Source: Pseudomonas entomophila (GTDB lineage: Bacteria > Pseudomonadota > Gammaproteobacteria > Pseudomonadales > Pseudomonadaceae). Taken from it: a stretch of 64,000 nucleotides of DNA. Location of the stretch: the NCBI RefSeq assembly GCF_023277925.1, contig NZ_CP063832.1, positions 2,620,001 to 2,684,000 on the forward strand, given 5' to 3'. The position numbers were made by a program, and so were the translations under genes. The notes beneath the pieces were generated by a model, which was not told where the DNA came from, did not search any database, and worked only from the letters and a program-made list of their open reading frames with translations. Position 1 is the stretch's first letter. Each line of letters opens with the position of its first letter. Positions 17,456 through 25,720 of this stretch are shown here, piece by piece.

Positions 17456-17641
17456 TCAAAGCTCCCGGCAGGCGGCATTGTTGAAGGGCCCGGCAAAGCG
17501 TTTCCAACCATCGCCCGGCGACCATTGCGAGCAGACCAGGCGCCCATCGGCCTGGCTTTCCCAACGCCACCAGGGCGCCATGGCGGCCTGGGCCTGGAGC
17601 AGGCAGAACGCCGCGGCAACGGCAACGATCAGTGTTTTCAT
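17456..17641 (-). CDS. Small secreted Trp/Cys-containing protein, function unknown
   Basis: Sixty-one residues: a clear Sec signal (MKTLIVAVAAAFCLLQAQA) followed by a mature part of about 40 residues rich in tryptophan and with two cysteines (PWWRWESQADGRLVCSQWSP, ending NNAACREL). The two cysteines could form a disulfide in the periplasm. GAGGG lies upstream of the ATG. It sits downstream of flgE in the same orientation, a place where P. putida genomes carry a small conserved hypothetical gene, so it is probably part of the ancestral cluster rather than of the inserted secretion operon. Overlapping frames on the same strand look spurious. I do not recognise a family. Confidence 0.7.
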   Translation of the reverse strand: MKTLIVAVAAAFCLLQAQAAMAPWWRWESQADGRLVCSQWSPGDGWKRFAGPFNNAACREL

Positions 17642-17670
17642 GAGCCAACCCTCGAAGACGACGAACCCCT

Positions 17671-17699
17671 TCGCGAGAAAGGGGTTCGTGTGGTTACGC
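17671..17699 (-). terminator. Hairpin behind flgE
   Basis: Inverted repeat ACGAACCCCTT and AAGGGGTTCGT with an 8-base loop, in the gap between the flgE stop and the small secreted protein gene. The T-run on the minus strand is poor, so it may only weaken readthrough. Confidence 0.5.
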
Positions 17700-17725
17700 G
17701 TAGTGCGGCGATCGGCCAGCGACCA

Positions 17726-19114
17726 TCAGGTCATCTGGATGATGGTCTGCATGATGGTGCTTTCGGTGGAGATGGTCTTGGCGTTGGCCTGGTAGTTGCT
17801 CTGCGCCTTGATCAGCTCGACCAGTTCCTGGGTCAGGTTGACGTTGGAGGCTTCCAGCGAGTTGGACTCGACGCTACCCAGGGTGCCGGTCTTTGGTGCA
17901 TCGATGCCTGGGATGCCCGAGGCGAACGACTCTTTCCAACGAGTGCCACCGATCTGCTGCAGGCCCTGCGGGTTGGCGAAGCTGGCGATGGCGACCTGGC
18001 CGATGGCGCGGGACTGCTGGTTGCTGAAGCTGGCGAACATCACGCCGGTGGAGTCGATCGACAGGTTCGACAGGATACCGGTGGCGTAGCCGTCCTGGGA
18101 CTGCGACATACGCGCGGTCTCGGTGTTGTAGGAGGTGGTGCTGTTCATCGACAGACGCATGCCATCGGCGTTGCCGACTGCGCCATTCGACGCCCAGTTG
18201 CCGGCGGAATCCTTGGCGGCAGGCACCCAGCCTTTCATGGTGAAGATGTTGTTGGTGACACTCCACTCGAACTGGCCGACCGGCGTGGTTGGCACGCCAG
18301 TGGTGGCCGTCGCCATCGACTGCACGCTGCCATCAGGGTTGAAGGTGATGGTACCGGTCAGCGGCGTGGTGCCGGCAGGCGCAGCGGCACCTGGGGTGAA
18401 CGGGTTGCGGCCATCGACCAGCGAGTACACGGTCCACTGGTTGGTACCGGTCTTGCGGTAGAACTGCTCCATGACATGCTCGTTACCCTGGCTGTCGTAC
18501 ACCTTGGTCGGGAACGACTTGGTATAGGTGCTCTGGTCAGTCGGGTCGAACGGCTTGTTCGGCACCATTACTGGCGGCGTGCTGTTGTCCAGAACCTGCA
18601 GCGGAATATCGAGGGCCGACGAGTTCAGGTTGATGCCCTGGTCGACGAGGGTGGTGGCCTTGGGGGCCAGCGCCGAGGTGTCGATCTTCAGGTCGGTCAG
18701 CACGCCCTTCTGGATCTTGCCGTTGGCATCGGCGGCATAGCCCTGCAGGCGCATGCCGTCGGAGGTGACGACAAAGTTGTCCTTGTTGGTCTGGAACGCA
18801 CCGGCACGGGTGTAGCTGAGCGAGCCGTTGTCGGACAGGACGAAGAAGCCCTGGCCCTGGATACCCATGTCCAGCACGTTGCCGGTGTTGTTCACGTCAC
18901 CCTGGCCGAACTGCTGCGACACGTTGGCCAGGCGCACGCCGTTGCCGACCTGGTTCTTGCCCACGCCCAGGCGGTTGGCGCCGGCGTAGACGTCGGCGAA
19001 CTCGGCACGCGACGACTTGAAGCCGTTGGTGTTGACGTTGGCGATGTTGTTGCCGGTGACGTCCAGTTGCTTGTTGGCTGCGTAAAGACCGCTAAGGCCG
19101 ATATTGAAAGACAT
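17726..19114 (-). CDS. flgE: Flagellar hook protein FlgE
   Basis: FlgE polymerises into the flexible hook. The 462-residue product has the axial N terminus (MSFNIGLSGLYAANKQLDVT, then NNIANVNTNGFKSSRAEFAD) and the C-terminal SNVNLTQELVELIKAQSNYQ followed by KTISTESTIMQTIIQMT. The central part, with repeated Thr/Ala/Gly-rich stretches, is the exposed variable region. It follows flgD by about 30 bp and ends the flgBCDE block. In this strain it is separated from flgF by about 10.6 kb of accessory DNA. Confidence 0.97.
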   Translation of the reverse strand: MSFNIGLSGLYAANKQLDVTGNNIANVNTNGFKSSRAEFADVYAGANRLGVGKNQVGNGVRLANVSQQFGQGDVNNTGNVLDMGIQGQGFFVLSDNGSLSYTRAGAFQTNKDNFVVTSDGMRLQGYAADANGKIQKGVLTDLKIDTSALAPKATTLVDQGINLNSSALDIPLQVLDNSTPPVMVPNKPFDPTDQSTYTKSFPTKVYDSQGNEHVMEQFYRKTGTNQWTVYSLVDGRNPFTPGAAAPAGTTPLTGTITFNPDGSVQSMATATTGVPTTPVGQFEWSVTNNIFTMKGWVPAAKDSAGNWASNGAVGNADGMRLSMNSTTSYNTETARMSQSQDGYATGILSNLSIDSTGVMFASFSNQQSRAIGQVAIASFANPQGLQQIGGTRWKESFASGIPGIDAPKTGTLGSVESNSLEASNVNLTQELVELIKAQSNYQANAKTISTESTIMQTIIQMT

Positions 19115-19144
19115 GTGTTCGCTCCTTCTGCCGTTCTAGCGGCC

Positions 19145-19849
19145 TTAGATTCCGATGGTTTGTACTTTGGAGATACCCAGCTTGCCGATACCGGCAAGGT
19201 TGAGCATCATCTCGCCGCCGTTCTGGAAGCTGACGCTGTTCACCGTGGCCGGCAGCAGCGTGTACATGGTCGCCGCCTTGCCATCGACCATGGTGGTGGC
19301 GGTGAAGGTGTAGTTGCCCGGGCTGAGCTTCTCGCCCTTGTCGTTGGTGCCGTCCCAGATGAAGTCGGCGTTGCCCTTCTTCTGCTCGCCCAACTGGATG
19401 GTCTTGACCACGTTGCCATCCTTGTCCTTGATGGTGACCTTGCCCTCGGTGATGTTCTGCGGCACGACCACCTGGCCGGTGAAGCTCTTGGTGGTGTCGA
19501 CCATGGCCTTCTCGTTCTGCACGATCACCGAACGCCCGACCAGGGACGAGGCCTGCAGCGCCTGGGACGAGCCCATGCCGGTGATGATCGAGTTGACCGA
19601 GCTGTTGAGGGTCTGGATCCCCTCCAGGCTGCTGAACTGCGCCAGCTGGGCCACGAACTCGCCGTTATCCTGCGGATCCAGCGGGTTCTGGTGCTTCATC
19701 TGGGTGACCAACAACTGCAGGAACGCATCCTTGCCCAGGGCGTTCTTGTCGGTCTTCTCGGTGGTGGGCTTCTTGGTCGTGCCGTCGCTGACGCCCGAGT
19801 TCTTCAGGACATCATTGAGGTTCACGCCAGTTGCGCTATCGACTGCCAT
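19145..19849 (-). CDS. flgD: Flagellar hook-capping protein FlgD
   Basis: FlgD is the scaffold cap needed for hook assembly and is discarded afterwards. The 234-residue protein has the conserved N-terminal export and capping region (KDAFLQLLVTQMKHQNPLDP, QLAQFSSLEGIQTLN) followed by the FlgD Ig-like and Tudor-like domains (GQVVVPQNITEGKVTIKDKD; WDGTNDKGEKLSPGNYTFTA). It sits 15 bp after flgC and about 30 bp before flgE, in the usual order. Confidence 0.96.
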   Translation of the reverse strand: MAVDSATGVNLNDVLKNSGVSDGTTKKPTTEKTDKNALGKDAFLQLLVTQMKHQNPLDPQDNGEFVAQLAQFSSLEGIQTLNSSVNSIITGMGSSQALQASSLVGRSVIVQNEKAMVDTTKSFTGQVVVPQNITEGKVTIKDKDGNVVKTIQLGEQKKGNADFIWDGTNDKGEKLSPGNYTFTATTMVDGKAATMYTLLPATVNSVSFQNGGEMMLNLAGIGKLGISKVQTIGI

Positions 19850-19864
19850 GGTCCGGTATCCTTA

Positions 19865-20308
19865 TCACTGACCCAGGGTCAGCACTTTCTGCATCATGGT
19901 CTTGGCGGTGTTCATCAGCTCGGCGTTGGTCTGGAACGCACGGCTTGCGGAGATCATGTCGGCCATCTCCTCGACCACGTTGACATTGGGGTAGTAGACG
20001 TAACCATCCTTGTTCGCCGCCGGGTGGTTCGGCTCGTAGCGCGCCTCGAGGTTGCTCTGGTCCTCGATGATGCCCTTGACCTGCACGCCCTGCCCCGCCT
20101 CACCCTGGTCCTCGAACAGCGACTGGCCGACGCCGCCCTGGGCCTGCTGGAAGGTGGTGGCGAATACCGGGTGCCGGGCACGGTAGGTCTGGTCGATGCT
20201 CGACGAGACGGTCTCGGCGTTGGCGATGTTCGAGGCAACGGTGTTCAGGCGCGTGTTCTGCGCGCTCATGCCGCTACCGGCGATATTGAAGACACTGGCA
20301 AGGGACAT
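19865..20308 (-). CDS. flgC: Flagellar proximal rod protein FlgC
   Basis: Proximal-rod subunit of 147 residues: MSLASVFNIAGSGMSAQNTR, then SNIANAETVSSSIDQTYRAR, ending with the axial helix NVVEEMADMISASRAFQTNA. I start it at the ATG at 20308, two bases after the flgB stop codon, with GGAGAG upstream; the GTG two codons earlier would begin inside the flgB coding sequence. Standard length and context. Confidence 0.96.
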   Translation of the reverse strand: MSLASVFNIAGSGMSAQNTRLNTVASNIANAETVSSSIDQTYRARHPVFATTFQQAQGGVGQSLFEDQGEAGQGVQVKGIIEDQSNLEARYEPNHPAANKDGYVYYPNVNVVEEMADMISASRAFQTNAELMNTAKTMMQKVLTLGQ

Positions 20309-20310
20309 GG

Positions 20311-20718
20311 TCACTCTCCGCGCAGGGCTGCGACCAGCCCTTTGAATTTACTGTTGAGCAGGGTGAAGCTGGCCTGGAAGCCGACGGCGTTCTCGGCGTA
20401 GTTCGACTGCTCCATCTGGGCGTCCACGGTGTTCTGGTCGATCGACGGCTGCATCGGCGTACGGTACTGCAGCGTGTCGTCAGCCATCGCCAGACCTTCG
20501 GCCTCGATGTGACGGCTGTTGGTACGGTCGAGGGCGATGCGCCCCTTCTGCTGCTTGTCCGCCTCGGCGGCGAGCACCGACGAGAAGTCCATGTCACGCG
20601 CCTTGTAGTTGGGCGTGTCGGCGTTGGCGATGTTGTTGGCCAGCACCTCGGCACGCTGGGCGCGGAAGCCCAATGCCTTTTCGTGGATGCCGAGCGCGTT
20701 GTCGAAGCTGATGCTCAT
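20311..20718 (-). CDS. flgB: Flagellar proximal rod protein FlgB
   Basis: Proximal-rod subunit, 135 residues from the ATG at 20718 (MSISFDNALGIHEKALGFRA, then LANNIANADTPNYKARDMDF). The frame stays open upstream, but that extension covers the sigma-54 promoter and lacks family sequence, so it is not coding. First gene of the flgBCDE operon; its stop overlaps the flgC start region. The C terminus SFTLLNSKFKGLVAALRGE is typical. Confidence 0.96.
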   Translation of the reverse strand: MSISFDNALGIHEKALGFRAQRAEVLANNIANADTPNYKARDMDFSSVLAAEADKQQKGRIALDRTNSRHIEAEGLAMADDTLQYRTPMQPSIDQNTVDAQMEQSNYAENAVGFQASFTLLNSKFKGLVAALRGE

Positions 20719-20766
20719 GTCGGGGAAACCTTCGAAGGTTGACCAGAGTTGCGTTGGCAAAGCTTT

Positions 20767-20783
20767 AGCAAGGGTTGTGCCAA
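20767..20783 (-). promoter_or_regulatory. Sigma-54 (RpoN) promoter of flgBCDE
   Basis: The minus strand reads TTGGCACAACCCTTGCT, a complete match to TTGGCAC-N5-TTGCW with 10 bases between GG and GC. It lies about 50 bp upstream of the flgB ATG. RpoN dependence of flgB is established in Pseudomonas. Confidence 0.92.
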
Positions 20784-20846
20784 CCAGCAAACCCCTCATG
20801 AATGCTGGCTTCTCGCCCACCGCCACCCTCCCAGGCTGCCAGAAAA

Positions 20847-20928
20847 GCGGCAAAGTGCTTCCGCCTCGCGGCGTGCAAGCGGCAAATAGCAGGCGGCAAA
20901 AGCGGCAAACCAAAAATTTGACGTCAAA
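20847..20928 (-). promoter_or_regulatory. Candidate enhancer: four GCGGCAAA boxes and a TTTGACGTCAAA palindrome
   Basis: Upstream of the flgB sigma-54 promoter the octamer GCGGCAAA occurs four times in one orientation (20847, 20879, 20893, 20902), followed by the perfect 12-bp palindrome TTTGACGTCAAA at 20917-20928. They lie 65-145 bp upstream of the promoter, the usual range for sigma-54 enhancers. CGGCAA-type boxes are reminiscent of sites bound by flagellar NtrC-type activators such as FlbD. Binding by FleR or FleQ here is an inference. The same region also precedes the divergent autotransporter gene. Confidence 0.5.
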
Positions 20929-21073
20929 CAAAAGTGTCAATGTGCCACTACCTGGGATAGCATGCGCTCCCCGCGCAGAGGCGTGCTGAAAGCACCTCCC
21001 CGTGAGCAACACAAGGTCTCACGCCACGCCTGGATGCGCGCCGCTCTTCAAGACGATTTCCAAGGAACGAAAC

Positions 21074-23668
21074 GTGCCCGCGCCCACCTTCCGCAAGACC
21101 CTGCTGGCCCTGACCATCAGTGCCAGCCCACTGCCAGCCCTGGCTGTACCCGCGCCACAGACCATCACCCTGACGGACGCCGGCTACAACAGCCAGCACC
21201 AGACTTACGGCGACGACCTCAAGTTCACCGGGAGCTTCAGCGACATCAGCCGCACCGCCATCGACCTGGCCAATGCCAAGGTGATGGGCGACCTGGTTTT
21301 CGACAGCGCGATCAACGCCACCAAGGGCAACACCTACAGTTTGACGACCAGGGTCGACGGCATCCGCATTGCCGACAGCGAACTGGCTGGCTATTTCTAT
21401 AACCGCGGCGTCGTGAAGACCACTAGCGCGGGAGGCTCCGCCCTGAAGATCAGCGCGACCACGCTCGACGGCGATCTGGTCAACGAAGGGCTGCTTCAGG
21501 CGGGAAGCGAATTGTCGTATGCGCTTGCAGACGCACCAAAGTTCGGCATCGACCTGGCCTCTCGCAATGGCGGCCGCACGGTCATCAACGGCGATCTGAT
21601 CAATGCCAACGGTGCACGCATCGCCAGCAACGGCACGCAATCGCGCGGCATCAACCTGGCCGGTGCAAGCCTCGAAGGCCGAGTCATCAACCATGGTGAA
21701 ATCCACGTCGTCGGCCCCAGCGCAATCGCCATCGACGCCACCACCGGCAGCGTCCTGGCCGGGGTAACCAACAACGGCCTGCTCTACATCGGGGCGCAGG
21801 ATTCGATCGGCATCAATCTCGACGGCACCACCTTGGTCGGCAGCATTGGCAGCCATGTGGTCAACACCGGGCAGATCACCGCCGGCAACATCGCAATCAA
21901 GGTCGGCAACGTCGCCTACGACGGCCCGGGCCTGCAGCCGCAGTACAAGGCCAACGGCGACCTGAACATCTTCAACAGCGGCAAGATCTGGTCCAAGGTG
22001 GCTGTCGACGCCACCACCAGCAACCGCCCGGTGGAGCTGATCATGCGCGAGGGCAGCGACATCCTGGGCGACCTCAATGGCCTGGCCAACATCGAAGTCG
22101 AAGGTAATGCCAGGTTTGGCGCGAACTATCCCGACCAAGGCAACATCCGCTTGCGCAATGGCGGCTGGCTCGAGATCGGCAGCGCCGACGAGCCACCAAT
22201 CACCTTCAGCCTGAGCAGCCTGCACACCAACCTGGTCGGCAACCTGCGAGTTGCCGACCACTCTTCGCTGGGCATGGAGCTTGGTGACGAGACCAACCCG
22301 GCCACGCCCGTACTCAAGGTCAGCGGCATTGCCGAGTTCGGCCAGGATGCGCGGATCGCGCTGACACCCGATGACGAGGACTACCTGCCTGCGGGCGGGC
22401 GCTACCTGCTGCTCGAAGCGGGCCAGGTGCAGGTGCTCGACGCCAGCGGCCAGGCCGTCGACCCCAACGGAAAACCCAAGGTGATCAGCACATCGGCGCT
22501 GCTGAACGTGCGCACCAGCACCCTGGAAGACAACAAGGTCTATGTCGAGGTCAACACCAAGTCGGAACAGGCCATCGACCAGATGGTCCAGGAGCAAGGC
22601 GGCGACAGCAACGCCCAACATGCCCTGAACGGGCTGGCCGGTTCCGGCCTGCTGGCGTTCCTGGGCAAGGACGATCCACTGCTGCGAATCGCCTCGCAGG
22701 CCGATGAAGCGCAGCTGACCCGACTGGCCGAGCAACTGGCACCCGATGTCAGCGACGGCGCCCGCCAGGCCGCCAGTGCCAGCCAGCGCCTGATCACCAA
22801 CATCACCCTCAACCGCACCAGCGGCCTGCGCGGCGTCGCCTCCGGCGACACCCTCAAGGACACCGGCGTGTGGGTACAAACCCTGTACAGCGACGCCACC
22901 CAGCAACGCCGGGACGGCATCGCCGGCTACAACGCCTACAGCCGCGGCATCGCCGTCGGCGCCGACGGCAAGCTCGACGACCAACTGACCCTGGGCGTGG
23001 CGTACAGCTTCATCGACACCGACGTCAACGGCCGCAGCGGCAGCAAGACCGAGGTCGAGGGCCACGCCTTCACCCTGTACGGCGGCTATGAGCTGGGCAA
23101 CTACTTCGTCGATGGCAACCTCACCTACGGCTTCAACGACAACGAAGGCAAGCGCGACATCGCCGGTACCCGCGCCAAGTCCGACTACGACAGCAAGCAA
23201 CTGGGCCTGAACCTGACCGCCGGCTACATCTGGCAGGCCAGCTCGCAATGGCTGGTCGAGCCGCGCCTGGCCGCGCGCTACAACCGCGTCGACATCGATG
23301 GCTACAAGGAGAAAGGCTCGTCCGCCGCGCTGAAGATCGAAGACCAGCGCTACGAAGCCATCGAACTGGGCGCCGGCGTGCGCCTGGCAGGTAGCTATGC
23401 CCTGGGTGCCGGCACCCTGGAACCGCAGTTCAAGCTGATGACCTATCACGATTTCGCCGCCGACAAGGTGCGGAACACCTCGACCTTCCTGGTGGGCGGC
23501 ACACCGTTCGTGACCAACGGCGCCAGCACCGCGCGCAACAGCTACGAGGCCGGCGTGGGCGCCGACTACAAGCTGGGCGCGGTCACCGTCGGCCTGAACT
23601 ACGACTATGTCGGCAAGTCAGGCTTCGATGCCGACGTGTTCTCGGCCAAGGTGCGCTACGACTTCTAA
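21074..23668 (+). CDS. Autotransporter (type Va) with beta-helix-like passenger
   Basis: Outer-membrane protein that exposes or releases its own passenger. From the GTG at 21074 (AAGGA upstream) the product has about 864 residues: a signal peptide (TFRKTLLALTISASPLPALA), then a passenger of about 550 residues with repeated short motifs (GDLVNEGLLQAG, GDLINANGARIASNG, GRVINHGEIHVVG, GVTNNGLLYIG) typical of a right-handed beta solenoid. The C-terminal barrel (about the last 270 residues, from TGVWVQTLYSDATQQRRDGI) ends VRYDF with the terminal phenylalanine required for barrel insertion. No protease or lipase motif is visible; an adhesin-like role is inferred. An upstream ATG at 21002 would put 24 residues before the signal and is less likely. 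It is divergent from flgB and appears inserted between flgB and cheR. Confidence 0.88.
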   Translation: MPAPTFRKTLLALTISASPLPALAVPAPQTITLTDAGYNSQHQTYGDDLKFTGSFSDISRTAIDLANAKVMGDLVFDSAINATKGNTYSLTTRVDGIRIADSELAGYFYNRGVVKTTSAGGSALKISATTLDGDLVNEGLLQAGSELSYALADAPKFGIDLASRNGGRTVINGDLINANGARIASNGTQSRGINLAGASLEGRVINHGEIHVVGPSAIAIDATTGSVLAGVTNNGLLYIGAQDSIGINLDGTTLVGSIGSHVVNTGQITAGNIAIKVGNVAYDGPGLQPQYKANGDLNIFNSGKIWSKVAVDATTSNRPVELIMREGSDILGDLNGLANIEVEGNARFGANYPDQGNIRLRNGGWLEIGSADEPPITFSLSSLHTNLVGNLRVADHSSLGMELGDETNPATPVLKVSGIAEFGQDARIALTPDDEDYLPAGGRYLLLEAGQVQVLDASGQAVDPNGKPKVISTSALLNVRTSTLEDNKVYVEVNTKSEQAIDQMVQEQGGDSNAQHALNGLAGSGLLAFLGKDDPLLRIASQADEAQLTRLAEQLAPDVSDGARQAASASQRLITNITLNRTSGLRGVASGDTLKDTGVWVQTLYSDATQQRRDGIAGYNAYSRGIAVGADGKLDDQLTLGVAYSFIDTDVNGRSGSKTEVEGHAFTLYGGYELGNYFVDGNLTYGFNDNEGKRDIAGTRAKSDYDSKQLGLNLTAGYIWQASSQWLVEPRLAARYNRVDIDGYKEKGSSAALKIEDQRYEAIELGAGVRLAGSYALGAGTLEPQFKLMTYHDFAADKVRNTSTFLVGGTPFVTNGASTARNSYEAGVGADYKLGAVTVGLNYDYVGKSGFDADVFSAKVRYDF

Positions 23669-23691
23669 ACCCATTGATGCAACGAAACCTC

Positions 23692-23777
23692 TGTAGGAGC
23701 GGCTTCAGCCGCGATGCAGGCAGCGCGGTGTCTGGCACCCGCCTTGCGGGTGATCGCGGCTAAAGCCGCTCCTACAG
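23692..23777. repeat. REP pair (inverted, BIME-like)
   Basis: TGTAGGAGCGGCTTCAGCCG and, about 45 bp later, the inverted arm ending CGCTCCTACAG. This is the pseudomonad extragenic palindrome in its paired, outward-mirrored form. It lies between the autotransporter and cheR stops, that is, between convergent genes. Confidence 0.9.
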
Positions 23778-23799
23778 GCGAACCACCCGATTCGCTAAC

Positions 23800-23836
23800 A
23801 AAAAGGCCGGTATCTCGCGATACCGGCCTTTTTTTG
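23800..23836. terminator. Bidirectional terminator between autotransporter and cheR
   Basis: AAAAAGGCCGGTATC and its inverted copy surround a TCGC loop and are flanked by A-tract and T-tract, so the hairpin can stop transcription from both sides. It lies between two convergent genes. Confidence 0.85.
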
Positions 23837-23848
23837 CCTCATCCAGCC

Positions 23849-24676
23849 TTACTTGGCCTGGTAGATGATGCCCGGGCTGCACTGGACCATCTGGTAATGG
23901 TCCGGCAACCCGTTGAGCGCCTCGGAGGCACCCAGGAACAGGTACCCCCCCGGTTTCAGCGTGCTGTGGATACGCATCAGGATGTCCTTCTTGACCTGGG
24001 CCGAGAAGTAGATCAGCACGTTGCGGCAGAACACGATGTCGAACTTGCCCAGCGGCGCGTAGCTGTCAAGCAGGTTGTACGAGCGGAACTCGACACGGCT
24101 GCGGATCGGCGGCTTGATCGCCCAGCGCCCAGGGCCCTTGGTGTCGAAGTAGCGCTGCAGGCGCTCCTGGGACAAGCCACGGGCAATGGCCAGGCTGTCG
24201 TACTCGCCGGTCTTGCAGTTGTTGAGCATGGCACCGGACAGGTCGGTGGCGACGATCTGCGCGCCCATCTTCAATTGGCCAAGATTGGTGCGCTCGAACT
24301 CGTCGATCGACATCGAAATCGAGTAAGGCTCCTGCCCCGACGAACAGGCTGCCGACCAGATGCGCAGGCGCTGGCCCGGGTTATTCTTGATGAACTCAGG
24401 GATCACCTTGTTCTTGAGCACCTCGAACGGATAGGTGTCGCGGAACCACAACGTCTCGTTGGTGGTCATGGCATCGACCACCTGTTCACGCAGGCCGCCC
24501 CGTGGTTGTGCCTGGATGCGCTGCACCAGTTCACCAAGGGACTTGATGCCCTGCTGCTCCATCAGCTTGTTGAGACGGCTGGAGACCAGGTACTGCTTAT
24601 TCTCGCCCAGCAGGATGCCACAGGCTTTCTCCAGGAATACCCGGAACTGTTCGAAATCCAAATTACCCGTAGACAA
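23849..24676 (-). CDS. cheR: Chemotaxis protein methyltransferase CheR
   Basis: Methylates glutamates of chemoreceptors using S-adenosylmethionine, in sensory adaptation. The 275-residue protein has the all-helical N-terminal CheR domain (FEQFRVFLEKACGILLGENK) and the methyltransferase domain with the SAM loop IWSAACSSGQEPYSISMSID and FDIVFCRNVLIYFSAQVKKD. There is no C-terminal pentapeptide-tether insertion beyond the usual. It follows cheV by about 50 bp and is probably cotranscribed with it. Confidence 0.96.
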   Translation of the reverse strand: MSTGNLDFEQFRVFLEKACGILLGENKQYLVSSRLNKLMEQQGIKSLGELVQRIQAQPRGGLREQVVDAMTTNETLWFRDTYPFEVLKNKVIPEFIKNNPGQRLRIWSAACSSGQEPYSISMSIDEFERTNLGQLKMGAQIVATDLSGAMLNNCKTGEYDSLAIARGLSQERLQRYFDTKGPGRWAIKPPIRSRVEFRSYNLLDSYAPLGKFDIVFCRNVLIYFSAQVKKDILMRIHSTLKPGGYLFLGASEALNGLPDHYQMVQCSPGIIYQAK

Positions 24677-24727
24677 TGCTGCCGCCTCTTTCTAAATCGC
24701 TAGCGCCGGGGACAAGCCCCGGCCGTT

Positions 24728-25657
24728 TCAATGGGTCGCCTTGATCCGGTCGACCACGCGCTGGGCGAGATCGTCCGGCTTGAACTTGGCCAGGAAGTCA
24801 TCGGCACCGACTTTCTTGACCATCGCCTGGTTGAACACCCCGGACAACGAAGTATGCAAGCAGATGTGCAGCTTTTGCATGCGCGGATCGCTACGAATCT
24901 CAGCGGTCAGGGTATAGCCGTCCATTTCCGGCATTTCAATATCCGAGATCATCATGAGGAACTCGTCTTCCGGACGCTTGCCTTCGTCCACCAGCTTGCG
25001 CAGGTAGTCCAGGGCCTGGCGACCGTCGTTGAGCGCCACCACCTCGACCCCGACGGTCTGCAGGCAACGACTGACCTGCTTGCGCGCCACCGACGAGTCG
25101 TCGACGGTCAGTACCCGCAACATCACCGCCTTGTCCTGCACCTCGGCATCCACCACCCCTGCCGACACCGACTCGGACGACGGCGCCACTTCCGCCAGCA
25201 CTTTCTCGACATCGATGATCTCGACCATACGATTGTCGACCCGGGTCACCGCGGTGAGGTAGTGATCGCGCCCGGTGCCCTTGGGTGGCGGATGGATCTC
25301 TTCCCAGTTCATGTTGACGATGCGCTCGACCGAGTGCACCAGGAAACCCTGGGTCTTGGTGTTGTACTCGGTGATGATCACGAAACTGTTGCGCGTCTCT
25401 TCCTGCAGCCCCGGCAACCCTGTCGCCATCGACAGGTCCAGGATCGGGATGGTCGCCCCGCGAATGTTGGCCACGCCACGCACCACCGGGTGGGACCTGG
25501 GCAGCAGCGTCAATTCCGGGCACTGCAGCACCTCCCGGACCTTGAACACATTGATGCCGTAGAGCTGGTCGCCATTGAGGCGGAACAACAGCAGCTCAAG
25601 GCGATTCTGCCCCACCAGTTGCGTGCGCTGGTTGACCGAATCCATCACTCCAGCCAT
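24728..25657 (-). CDS. cheV: Chemotaxis coupling protein CheV (CheW domain plus receiver)
   Basis: Adaptor that couples receptors to CheA and tunes signalling through its receiver domain. From the ATG at 25657 (GGAGA upstream) it has 309 residues: a CheW-like domain (about residues 15-155, RLELLLFRLNGDQLYGINVF) and a response-regulator domain (about 175-305, VLTVDDSSVARKQVSRCLQ, phosphoacceptor in MMISDIEMPEMDGYTLTAEI, and conserved Lys in the last third). The frame is open further upstream, but that stretch overlaps the flgA start region and is not coding. Promoter: FliA-like site just upstream. Confidence 0.95.
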   Translation of the reverse strand: MAGVMDSVNQRTQLVGQNRLELLLFRLNGDQLYGINVFKVREVLQCPELTLLPRSHPVVRGVANIRGATIPILDLSMATGLPGLQEETRNSFVIITEYNTKTQGFLVHSVERIVNMNWEEIHPPPKGTGRDHYLTAVTRVDNRMVEIIDVEKVLAEVAPSSESVSAGVVDAEVQDKAVMLRVLTVDDSSVARKQVSRCLQTVGVEVVALNDGRQALDYLRKLVDEGKRPEDEFLMMISDIEMPEMDGYTLTAEIRSDPRMQKLHICLHTSLSGVFNQAMVKKVGADDFLAKFKPDDLAQRVVDRIKATH

Positions 25658-25688
25658 GCCAGTCTCCTTCAACGATTGCCTGTTTACC

Positions 25689-25715
25689 AAGTCGGCACGG
25701 GCTTTGCTTTTTTGA
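25689..25715 (-). promoter_or_regulatory. Candidate FliA (sigma-28) promoter of cheV-cheR
   Basis: The minus strand carries TCAA, a 15-base spacer and GCCGACTT, close to the sigma-28 consensus TAAA-N15-GCCGATAA. It lies about 30 bp upstream of the cheV start and points at it. Chemotaxis genes are often late, FliA-dependent genes. The same bases on the plus strand resemble a sigma-54 site for flgA, which confuses assignment. Confidence 0.55.
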
Positions 25716-25720
25716 GCGTC

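Noticed and set aside
20948..23449. Minus-strand open frame of about 830 codons opposite the autotransporter
   Set aside because: Low-complexity Val/Ala/Gly-rich shadow; the plus strand has signal peptide, passenger and barrel.
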